Shown: positions 53,695 to 61,696 of the stretch, one piece after another
How the letters are laid out: each line of letters opens with the position of its first letter
How positions within the stretch are numbered: the first letter of the stretch is position 1
NCBI GenBank assembly: GCA_002347035.1
Contig: DEAM01000001.1
Location: 1 to 64,000 of the forward strand
Origin: Gemmatimonadales bacterium UBA2982
GTDB lineage: Bacteria; Gemmatimonadota; Gemmatimonadetes; Longimicrobiales; Gaopeijiaceae
Direction: 5' to 3'
DNA: 64,000 nucleotides
Program-made: the position numbers and the translations under genes
Notes under the pieces: generated by a model
What the model saw: only the letters and a program-made list of their open reading frames with translations
Told to the model about the DNA's origin: nothing
The model's database searches: none

Positions 53695-53897
53695 AATTAC
53701 CCGGTCCCGCATTTGTCCTAGTAGGAAGGTCTCCGCACTATCCACTGGGGCTACAAGTGTATGGTACGAAATCTCCTGATTCGTGTAGAAAATGTTATGG
53801 ACTCGTTTGGTTTGATTATGCTCCTTTATGCAGACCCTGCTGCATCTACTAACGTGGTGTGCGCAGATGATCTAGTGCGATGTGGAGTTGTTCGGGT

Positions 53898-54449
53898 ATG
53901 AAAGCTTTAGTGCCTCTCGTCTACATAGCTGCCATGATACTCGGGAGTGGATTGATGGTCGCATGCGATCAGCCCTCCGACGCGCCGGTAGCTAGTGACT
54001 TCATGCAAGGCATAGAAGGGCCGGTAGTTTTCGGCATGGTGAGCTACCTAACAGCATCCGGAGTGCGCGAAGGGCGAATAGAGGCTGACACTGCGTTTAC
54101 GCACGCTGACACATCCCGAGTAGATCTCCGTGGAATGAGTGTCGTCTTTTATGACGAAGCCGGTCTTGAACGTGCTACGGTATCCGGCCACACAGGTGAA
54201 TGGAATCCGGAGACTGACCAGATGATCGCCCGAGGGGAAGTTCTCCTTTTCGTTCACAGGGACTCTAGCAATCTCCGAAGTCAGGAAATCCACTATGATC
54301 CAGAGTCCGATCGCATCTGGAGCGACTCAGCTACAATCCGGACCTTGGCGAATGGTACCGTGACGAGCGGTTCGTCATTTGAGTCGGATATCGAGTTTGA
54401 GAATATCGTGGTGCGTGACCCGCGCGGCGGTGTTCAACGGATCTTCTGA
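53898..54449 (+). CDS. lptC: LPS export protein LptC
   Basis: Inner-membrane-anchored bridge component passing LPS from LptBFG to LptA. The product (183 residues) has an N-terminal hydrophobic segment ending in a lipobox-like VAC (Cys23) and then an OstA/LptC-type beta-jellyroll (RIEADTAF to RGEV). Many non-enterobacterial LptC proteins are lipoproteins like this. ATG 53898 starts the signal cleanly; ATG 53880 is six codons earlier. The 185-base upstream gap shows no convincing promoter. Confidence 0.8.
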   Translation: MKALVPLVYIAAMILGSGLMVACDQPSDAPVASDFMQGIEGPVVFGMVSYLTASGVREGRIEADTAFTHADTSRVDLRGMSVVFYDEAGLERATVSGHTGEWNPETDQMIARGEVLLFVHRDSSNLRSQEIHYDPESDRIWSDSATIRTLANGTVTSGSSFESDIEFENIVVRDPRGGVQRIF

Positions 54450-54452
54450 GCT

Positions 54453-56036
54453 GTGACTACAGCCGCGTTTCGATCAGGTGCGCAGCTTTTCAAATGGGCG
54501 ATACTAAGTGCTGCTCTATCAGGAATACCTGCTCCTGTTCTCATAGCTGCTCAGGAAGGATGTGGGCTTGGCGAAGGGAGTTCACAGTTCGTCCAGGAGA
54601 CCATTCCTGGGGAAGGCACGATTAGCTACTTCAGCACCCCACATTTCGTATGCGAAGATGATGTAGAAATCTGGGCTGACTCGGCAGTTACGTACTCAGT
54701 GGATGCGATGTCAAATCTTATTGGATCCGTTCGCTACATTGATCGGAATCGAGAGCTCCGCTCAGATAACGCACGCTACTTCTCCGATCAAGGCCGGCTT
54801 CAGGCCCAGGGGCGTGTAGTTGTGATCGATACCGCTGATGGCTCGGAGGTACGAAATGGAAATCTGGTTTACCTTCGGGTAACAGACTTTCGCCCAGAAG
54901 AGGAACTGACCATCACCACTGCAGCAGATGGAGTTCGTCCAGAAGCCACCTTCCTACGATCTCAGCCCACTGAGGAAGTACGAGAGGCAGAGCCACCGGA
55001 CGGATCGGAGCCTACCGGGGATCAGTACAAAGTAACTGGTGATCGCATCTTTATTCGGGGCGGCTCTCACCTCGCTTCAACCGGCAATACCGTGATCGAG
55101 AGGGATTCGCTCACCGCATTTGCAAATAGAGCGGTGTATGACCGAAGCACGGATGAACTTTTACTGGACGGCGAAGCTCGCGTTGAGAGCAGCACATACG
55201 ATCTGGCTGGGCAAAGTATCGTAATGATGACTCGGGAGGATGAGTCGGATGAGGTTCGAGCCCGAACTGAAGCAAGCCTTACAAGTGAATCGCTTCATGT
55301 TACAGCGCCCGAGATCGTTGTGCATTTGGACGATGGGACCGTGCGAAGCCTGGTAGCCATTCCACTCTCAGGAGACGGGATCGCCACTGAAGACAGTATT
55401 GATTCTGACCGTCCTATAGCGACAGCAGATGACTTTGAGGTCACGGCAGATTCGTTGGAGATGAATTCTCCCTTCGGCGCCCTTGAAAGCATCTTCGCTT
55501 CCGGATCAGCTAGAAGTGTATCTCACGCACGTAACGCCTTAAACGTAGAGTCGCTTCCTAGCTACGCTCTCACGGACTGGCTCGAGGGTGATACGGTTGT
55601 GGTCACCTTTAGACCTCGGTCCTTGAATTCAGCTGAGGTCGACGCCACCAGTGTATCTGACGCAGACTACGAAGTGGAGCAAATCGTAGCCCGCGTCGGG
55701 GCACGGAGTTTTTACAGACTCCTCCCGACGGATTCGTCGGCTCAGGCAGGCATCGATCCCCCGGCACTCCACTATGTAGTAGGAGATGAAATCAGGATCC
55801 ACATGAATGCTGGGGAAGTAGAGTCAATGGAAGTCCTGGGTCAGTCAGAAGGCATCCACTTAGAGCCGTTATCAGGCCCGCAAGATGGATCTAATCCTGA
55901 CTCGATTGGCAGCCTTAGCGATAGCACATCTAGTAGCCCTGTGACGGACTCCAATCCAATGGCAGGCGACAGAGTACCGAGCGCTGCTTCCAATCCAACA
56001 ATACTTCAGGGCCTCAACAGAAGGGGGCGTCTGTGA
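54453..56036 (+). CDS. lptA: LptA/OstA-domain periplasmic LPS transport protein
   Basis: Soluble or membrane-tethered bridge protein with repeated OstA-like strands ('IWADSAVTYSVD', 'ARYFSDQGRLQAQGRVVV', 'RAVYDRSTDELLLDGEARV'). At 527 residues it is much longer than E. coli LptA (185). At least two OstA units lie in residues 50-280, then further repeats, and a Ser/Asp-rich tail (about 480-515). A signal or anchor helix occupies about 11-31. It sits between lptC and lptB, which fixes the pathway. GTG start. Confidence 0.8.
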   Translation: MTTAAFRSGAQLFKWAILSAALSGIPAPVLIAAQEGCGLGEGSSQFVQETIPGEGTISYFSTPHFVCEDDVEIWADSAVTYSVDAMSNLIGSVRYIDRNRELRSDNARYFSDQGRLQAQGRVVVIDTADGSEVRNGNLVYLRVTDFRPEEELTITTAADGVRPEATFLRSQPTEEVREAEPPDGSEPTGDQYKVTGDRIFIRGGSHLASTGNTVIERDSLTAFANRAVYDRSTDELLLDGEARVESSTYDLAGQSIVMMTREDESDEVRARTEASLTSESLHVTAPEIVVHLDDGTVRSLVAIPLSGDGIATEDSIDSDRPIATADDFEVTADSLEMNSPFGALESIFASGSARSVSHARNALNVESLPSYALTDWLEGDTVVVTFRPRSLNSAEVDATSVSDADYEVEQIVARVGARSFYRLLPTDSSAQAGIDPPALHYVVGDEIRIHMNAGEVESMEVLGQSEGIHLEPLSGPQDGSNPDSIGSLSDSTSSSPVTDSNPMAGDRVPSAASNPTILQGLNRRGRL

Positions 56037-56836
56037 CCTCCAGCGGCAGTCAGCTGTCAGCGCAGTGTCTCAGCAAAATCTACCGGGGCCGGAAAGTAGT
56101 GGACCAGGTGGATATCACAGTCACTCAAGGTGAGATCGTCGGTTTGCTGGGGCCAAATGGCGCCGGTAAAACGACAACATTCTATATGATGGTGGGCCTG
56201 ATCCCACCGGCGGCAGGGACAGTCCTTCTTGATCGGCTTGATCTCACTCGTATACCCATGTACAAGCGATCTCGAATGGGAATCGGTTACCTCGCACAAG
56301 AACCCTCGGTTTTCCGGAAACTATCAGTCGAAGACAACATACTCGCGATACTTGAGACCTTAGGGCTTTCAAAAGCCGCTCGTAAACAGCGTCTAGATGA
56401 ACTCCTCGATGAACTCGGACTAACTAGTCTTCGGAAGAACAAGGCCTATTCACTTTCGGGCGGCGAGCGGAGACGCTTGGAGATTACCCGAGCCCTAGTA
56501 CAACAGCCGAAGTTCATGTTACTCGATGAGCCTTTCTCGGGAATTGATCCGATCGCTGTCAATGATATTCAGGATATCGTGCAGGGTCTGAGGAGTCAGG
56601 ATATTGGTGTGATCATTACTGACCATAACGTCGAGCAGACTCTGGAGATCGTAGACCGTGCCTATATCATGTATGAGGGCAGAATCGCAGTGAGTGGAAC
56701 CGTATCTGAACTCGTCTGGAATGAAGAGGTGGCCAAGATGTATCTCGGGCCCTCGCTGACTGAGCGCATGAGAGAGCGATTTCCAGAGCCTCAGAGGCCT
56801 GTCGAGCACACCGACTCATCTAGCGAATCGTGCTGA
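56033..56836 (+). CDS. lptB: LPS export ABC transporter ATPase LptB
   Basis: Powers LPS extraction with LptFG. The 267-residue product has Walker A GPNGAGKT (40-47), signature LSGGERRRLE, Walker B MLLDEPFSGIDP and the H-loop ITDHN; IGYLAQEPSVFRKLSVEDNI is the LptB-type Q-loop region. Starts with GTG overlapping the lptA stop (GTGA). lptF and lptG are not in the window. Confidence 0.95.
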   Translation: MTSSGSQLSAQCLSKIYRGRKVVDQVDITVTQGEIVGLLGPNGAGKTTTFYMMVGLIPPAAGTVLLDRLDLTRIPMYKRSRMGIGYLAQEPSVFRKLSVEDNILAILETLGLSKAARKQRLDELLDELGLTSLRKNKAYSLSGGERRRLEITRALVQQPKFMLLDEPFSGIDPIAVNDIQDIVQGLRSQDIGVIITDHNVEQTLEIVDRAYIMYEGRIAVSGTVSELVWNEEVAKMYLGPSLTERMRERFPEPQRPVEHTDSSSESC

Positions 56837-56854
56837 CCTAATCGTCAACGCGAT

Positions 56855-58471
56855 ATGAGTCAGTTCCAGACGAAACTCTATCAGAGCGCTCAGCTCCGAC
56901 AGGAGATGCGCATCAATCCCCGTCTGTATCAGGCGATGGAACTTCTCGCCATGCCGGCGCTTGAACTAGAGGAGTATCTGGAACAAGAACTCACTGAGAA
57001 TCCATTTTTGGAGCGAACTGAGGCAGAAGAATCACGAGAGGTAGACGTGGAGGCCGAGGGCACAACGGGTGATGATGACCCGCATATCGAACACGATGAA
57101 TACGAGGGGCTGGAAACGACCAAGGACCCACCAGGGGATAATGAACCAGACACGGGTGACCCTCTCCAAGACTACGACTTCGATGATGGAGTGTTTGTGC
57201 CCCCAGGGTCAGGGAGGGAGGGCGAATCTGGAATGATCGCCGCCAAAGAGGTTGATCAGTTTGAACTTATTGCGGTGGAGGCCCAGAGTTTACTGGACCA
57301 CCTGTATGAACAACTGAGATTCCTATCACTGTCGGAACGTGAGTTACGCCTGGGCGAAGAGATCATTGGCGATATTGACGACTCCGGGATACTCGCGTGT
57401 GACCTTGAAGAGGCCCTCAATGGAGCTAATGACTGGCTGAATGAGGTAAGGCCTATAGCACTCCAGAAGGCTGGTGAGGTTACAAATGAGGAAGAGCGCC
57501 TGCACGAGTTAGAGGAAATCAATCAGCTCTACCGACCATACCAACTCGCTGAGGCAGAAAGGATGCTCTCAATCATCCAAAGCCTGGAGCCTCCTGGCAT
57601 CGGTGCGCGCGACGTAAGGGAATCCTTGCTTATTCAGCTAACGCAACTGAACGAGGACCAGGGGCTCGCGTATAACATTATTGAAGGCCATTTCGAATCG
57701 TTTATTCGTCATCGCTGGAATGACATCGCGCGCGCCCTGAGGATCAGTCCCAAAGAAGTACAAGATGTAGCAGACGAGATCAGTCACCTCGATCCCAAAC
57801 CAGGCCTGAGGTACTCCACCAGGTCCCAGGAATACGTTATCCCAGACCTCATTGTGAGAAAGATAGATGGGGACTATATGGTTTTTCCAAATGACACCAT
57901 AATGCCTAGGCTTCGGATAGCCCAATCCACCCTAGAAGCCATCAAATCTCCACGTAAGCTTGATAAGGAAGAAGAAACCGAGCTCCGAGACTTTGCCTCC
58001 AAGAAACACAACGGTGCCAAGTGGATGGTCCAGGCAATTGAGCAACGCCGCCAAACAATGCTTAAGGTTATGAACTTCATCGTGGATCGTCAGTACGAAT
58101 ACTTTGAGCGAGGAGTCCAATACCTGAAACCCCTAACCTTGCGTGAGGTGGCTGATCACATCGGGATGCACGAGTCGACGGTCTCTCGCGTGACAAACAA
58201 GAAATTTGTACAAACACCCCGCGGAGTCTATTCACTCAAGTACTTCTTCTCTAGCGGCCTTTCCACAGCCAGTGGCGAGGACCTGTCCGCGCGTGCCGTG
58301 AAAGACAGAATCAAGGGTCTGGTCAGCGATGAAGATCCTGCCAAGCCTTTCACAGATGAGCGAATCGTGAAGGCCCTTAGGGCCGAAGGAATAAAGATTG
58401 CTCGTAGGACAGTTGCAAAATATAGGGATCAACTAGGTATCCTTCCCGCTCGCATTCGGAAACGCGTTTGA
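56855..58471 (+). CDS. rpoN: RNA polymerase sigma-54 factor
   Basis: Alternative sigma factor needing an AAA+ activator. The 538-residue product has the Gln/Leu-rich region I (MSQFQTKLYQSAQLRQEMR), an acidic linker (about 50-120), the core-binding domain and helix-turn-helix (HESTVSRVTNKKF). The C-terminal RpoN box region is ARRTVAKYRDQLGI. Position after lptB is conserved in many Gram-negatives. Its stop overlaps the next start as TTGA. Confidence 0.95.
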   Translation: MSQFQTKLYQSAQLRQEMRINPRLYQAMELLAMPALELEEYLEQELTENPFLERTEAEESREVDVEAEGTTGDDDPHIEHDEYEGLETTKDPPGDNEPDTGDPLQDYDFDDGVFVPPGSGREGESGMIAAKEVDQFELIAVEAQSLLDHLYEQLRFLSLSERELRLGEEIIGDIDDSGILACDLEEALNGANDWLNEVRPIALQKAGEVTNEEERLHELEEINQLYRPYQLAEAERMLSIIQSLEPPGIGARDVRESLLIQLTQLNEDQGLAYNIIEGHFESFIRHRWNDIARALRISPKEVQDVADEISHLDPKPGLRYSTRSQEYVIPDLIVRKIDGDYMVFPNDTIMPRLRIAQSTLEAIKSPRKLDKEEETELRDFASKKHNGAKWMVQAIEQRRQTMLKVMNFIVDRQYEYFERGVQYLKPLTLREVADHIGMHESTVSRVTNKKFVQTPRGVYSLKYFFSSGLSTASGEDLSARAVKDRIKGLVSDEDPAKPFTDERIVKALRAEGIKIARRTVAKYRDQLGILPARIRKRV

Positions 58472-59427
58472 ACTTGGAGAATCCTGTGCGGCATGACTTC
58501 ACAGTTATCATACCGGCCTTTAATGAGGCGCCGGTCATTCCAGATCTCATTCGTGAACTGCGTGGCACCTTTGAAAAATATGCCCTGCAAGGAGAGATAT
58601 TTCTTGTTGATGACGGCTCTACAGATGGCACTGCAGAGCTAGCGGAAGAAGAGGCGGAGGGGTGGGACTGCTTTAGGGTCCTGCGACACGAATCGAATCT
58701 AGGAAAAACCGAAGCTCTCCTCACTGCAGCAGAGGCGAGCACATGCACTCACCTGGTCCTTTTTGATGCTGATTTGCAGCATTCCCCAGAAGAGATCCCT
58801 CGGTTTTTAGATAAGCTTGAAGAGGGTTGGGACGTCGTCACAGGTCGAAAGATCGGGGAATACGACAAGAGAGTGATCTCAAGCGTATACAATCGCCTCT
58901 CACGTAAGATCTTCGACGTGCCAGTTTCGGACTTGAATTCCATGAAAGCCTTTCGCCGGCAGACCCTCGATGGACTCTTACTTCGACACGACTGGCATCG
59001 TTTCTTAGTCGTACTCGCACATGCTCGTGGTGCCCGGGTTACTGAGATCGATATTGACTTGCTCCCACGTAGGGCAGGGGAATCGAAGTTCCGTGGCCCT
59101 GTCAGAATCCTAGTTGGGCTCATGGACCTCATCTCAGTCTGGTTCCTGCTCCTCTTTTCTAGGAAGCCACTACTTCTGTTCGGTGGTACTGGCCTCGCTC
59201 TTGCCTTACTGGGGGTGCTTGTCGCAAGCGGTACGATCTACCTTCGCTTTCTCCACCCGTTATTCGGTTTTGATCCCTACCTACCCCCAATGGGCTATCG
59301 CCCTCTATTGTACTTGATCATGCTCCTGGAAACATTGGGATTCATCTTACTGGGATTTGGACTGGTTTCAGAACAGGTCGCCCAGGTCCGGGACGAAATT
59401 GAGGCCATCCGCAAAGGAACGCGGTAA
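58468..59427 (+). CDS. Family 2 glycosyltransferase with two C-terminal helices
   Basis: A 319-residue GT-A enzyme with VIIPAFNEA, DDGSTDGT and DADLQHSPEEI metal-binding motifs, followed by two membrane helices (about 225-255 and 270-300). This is the dolichyl-phosphate-mannose-synthase/ArnC-like layout, so the acceptor may be undecaprenyl phosphate. The start TTG overlaps rpoN. It begins a block of surface-glycan genes. Confidence 0.87.
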   Translation: MNLENPVRHDFTVIIPAFNEAPVIPDLIRELRGTFEKYALQGEIFLVDDGSTDGTAELAEEEAEGWDCFRVLRHESNLGKTEALLTAAEASTCTHLVLFDADLQHSPEEIPRFLDKLEEGWDVVTGRKIGEYDKRVISSVYNRLSRKIFDVPVSDLNSMKAFRRQTLDGLLLRHDWHRFLVVLAHARGARVTEIDIDLLPRRAGESKFRGPVRILVGLMDLISVWFLLLFSRKPLLLFGGTGLALALLGVLVASGTIYLRFLHPLFGFDPYLPPMGYRPLLYLIMLLETLGFILLGFGLVSEQVAQVRDEIEAIRKGTR

Positions 59428-59430
59428 ACC

Positions 59431-60573
59431 GTGGCCCATAGAGTCTTAGTCGTTGTGGGGACCCGACCGGAGGCTATTAAGATGGCTCCGGTTTTGAGGT
59501 CCATGCGAGCATATGAGTCAGATATTGAGACCCAACTCGTTTTGACGGGGCAGCATACCACTCTGGTCGAAGAGGTCCTGAAAGCTTTTTCGCTCACTCC
59601 GGACCACGACCTTGGAATCATGACTGAAGGTCAATCGCTTTCAGATATCGTTGGTAGGAGCATCGATGGCTTAGAACATGTCATTAATGCCTTCTCACCA
59701 GAGATAGTTCTCGTTCAGGGCGATACAGCTAGTGTCTTCGCAGCTTCGATCTCTGCTTTTTTAGGACGGGTCAAGGTCGGTCATGTGGAAGCCGGGCTCC
59801 GGAGCCACAATAAGGCGGCGCCGTTCCCGGAAGAGGTCCTACGACGGCTTACCGATGTAGTCGCAGATCTCCACTTTGCGCCGACTTCGAGCGCCGTAGC
59901 GTCTTTGCATCTAGAGGGGATTCAGCGAGATACGATTCATCTCACTGGGAATACTGTGGTCGACGCTCTGCTTTCCGTGGCCGCTCTCAATAGACCGATT
60001 CAAAGCAGTGAGCTCCGGACGGTTATTGCCGACAAGGATGCACGTTTAGTTCTTCTAACAGCACATCGGCGGGAGTCCTTCGGCCAGCCCTTACAGGACA
60101 TCTTTTCAGCTGTCCGCCAACTCGTGGATCGCGAGGAAGACCTGCATGTTATCTATCCGGTTCACCCCAATCCGAATGTCTCCGGACCGGCAAGCCAGGC
60201 TCTTTCAGCACACCCCCGAATACATCTAGTTAAACCCTTGAGTTACACCGATCTTATCGCAGTACTGAAGGCAGCTGCCTTGGTTCTTACGGACTCCGGT
60301 GGGATACAAGAAGAAGCACCTACGTTCGGTACCCATGTACTCGTCTTGCGAGACGTCACTGAGCGCCCAGAAGGAATTGAAGCTGGGGTGGCTCAGTTAG
60401 TCGGAACGGATCAAGCGATGATCCTAGATCGGAGCCTAGCAGCGCTCGCGGGTTCTGTGACCTCCAAGAGAATGAATCCATACGGTGACGGTAGGGCAGG
60501 GGAGCGTATCGCAGACATCGTACATTCTGAACTCACAGGACGTCCGCGTCGAACTGAGGATTGGATTCCTTGA
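59431..60573 (+). CDS. wecB: UDP-N-acetylglucosamine 2-epimerase (non-hydrolysing)
   Basis: Makes UDP-ManNAc for surface polysaccharides. The 380-residue product has VGTRPEAIKM, GDTAS, GHVEAGLRS, HRRESF and DSGGIQEEAP, all family markers. GTG start three bases after the GT2 gene; overlaps the next gene. Confidence 0.92.
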   Translation: MAHRVLVVVGTRPEAIKMAPVLRSMRAYESDIETQLVLTGQHTTLVEEVLKAFSLTPDHDLGIMTEGQSLSDIVGRSIDGLEHVINAFSPEIVLVQGDTASVFAASISAFLGRVKVGHVEAGLRSHNKAAPFPEEVLRRLTDVVADLHFAPTSSAVASLHLEGIQRDTIHLTGNTVVDALLSVAALNRPIQSSELRTVIADKDARLVLLTAHRRESFGQPLQDIFSAVRQLVDREEDLHVIYPVHPNPNVSGPASQALSAHPRIHLVKPLSYTDLIAVLKAAALVLTDSGGIQEEAPTFGTHVLVLRDVTERPEGIEAGVAQLVGTDQAMILDRSLAALAGSVTSKRMNPYGDGRAGERIADIVHSELTGRPRRTEDWIP

Positions 60574-61688
60574 GAATCCTGATGCACTCCGTGTACTTAC
60601 CGCCTGAAGTAGGTGGACTAGAGAGCCACGTCTATTTCCTGTGTCGGGCTCTCGTGGCCCGTGGACATGAGGTGGATGCTGTAACATCGCATTCACTTCC
60701 GGACCTGCCCGAGCACGAGGTGATGGAGGGCGTAAGGATCTGGCGTACTTGGATGCCAGCTCGGAATACAGCTGGCTGGGCTTCTCATGCTCTCTGTTCC
60801 ATGCCACGCTTCAGCTCCCTCGCGGAAAGGGCTGATGTGCTGCATGCACAGGATATCGCAGCCATCCTGCCATGTATGGCAGCACAGCGGGTTCGGGATG
60901 CTCCTATCGTCGCCACATATCACACAAGTCACTTTCTTAAGCGAGCAAAGTCCTTGATTTGGCGGCCTATCTTCAAGCAATTCCTTCAGTCTGCAGATCA
61001 TAATCTCGCAGCGAGCAGAGAAATCGCCTCTGTCGCCGAATCAATAGCGCCAGGGATTGCCGTAGAGCCACTGACTAACGGGGTTGACACCAACTTCTTT
61101 AGAAAGGTTAAGCCCCTTATCGCAAATCCAAGTAGGGGGACCAAGAGACTCGTCGCGCCTCGCCGGCTTGTAGAGAAGAACGGAGTCGAATATTTGATCC
61201 GAGCAATGCCGGAGATCTTGGAAGAAGTGAAAGCGGAACTGGTCGTTATCGGTGATGGCCCGCAGCGCTCTTCTCTCGAGCGCCTTTCAGAAGAACTCGG
61301 AGTCAATAAAAAGGTGACCTTTCTCGGGTCACGACCTCACGCCGATATGCCCGGACTCCTCTCATCGGCGGACCTCGCGGTATTTCCTTCTTTGATGGAA
61401 GCGACCTCTGTCGCCGCTCTTGAATGTCTGGCTTGCGAGGTTCCTGTTGCGGCTTCTCGCGTGGGTGGGCTACCTGAAATCATCCAGAGCGACGTGGGAG
61501 CGCTTTTTGAGCCCGGAGATCCCACCTCACTTTCCCGAGCAGTTGTTGGCCTCCTCCAAAAGTCAGGCCTTGAAAAGTTTGGTACGACTGCGCGTCAGCG
61601 GGTCGTTGATTTTTGGAGTAATGACCGACTGGCGGATCGGCACGCAGAGGTATACGAAGCAGTTATTCAGAACAGACAAGCTGCGTAG
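60570..61688 (+). CDS. Family 4 glycosyltransferase
   Basis: A GT-B retaining glycosyltransferase of 372 residues. The N-terminal half has VYLPPEVGGLESHVYFL. The C-terminal donor-site part has FPSLMEATSVAALECLAC then GGLPEII. The TTG at 60570 overlaps the wecB stop as TTGA and has GAGGA nine bases upstream. Donor and acceptor are not known; the neighbours suggest LPS or exopolysaccharide. Confidence 0.87.
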   Translation: MRILMHSVYLPPEVGGLESHVYFLCRALVARGHEVDAVTSHSLPDLPEHEVMEGVRIWRTWMPARNTAGWASHALCSMPRFSSLAERADVLHAQDIAAILPCMAAQRVRDAPIVATYHTSHFLKRAKSLIWRPIFKQFLQSADHNLAASREIASVAESIAPGIAVEPLTNGVDTNFFRKVKPLIANPSRGTKRLVAPRRLVEKNGVEYLIRAMPEILEEVKAELVVIGDGPQRSSLERLSEELGVNKKVTFLGSRPHADMPGLLSSADLAVFPSLMEATSVAALECLACEVPVAASRVGGLPEIIQSDVGALFEPGDPTSLSRAVVGLLQKSGLEKFGTTARQRVVDFWSNDRLADRHAEVYEAVIQNRQAA

Positions 61689-61696
61689 GCGACGGG

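Noticed and set aside
53695..53879. 185-base gap before lptC examined for a tRNA, small RNA or sigma-54 promoter
   Set aside because: No cloverleaf; the closest GG/GC pair (GGTTTGATTATGC) has the wrong spacing for a -24/-12 promoter.
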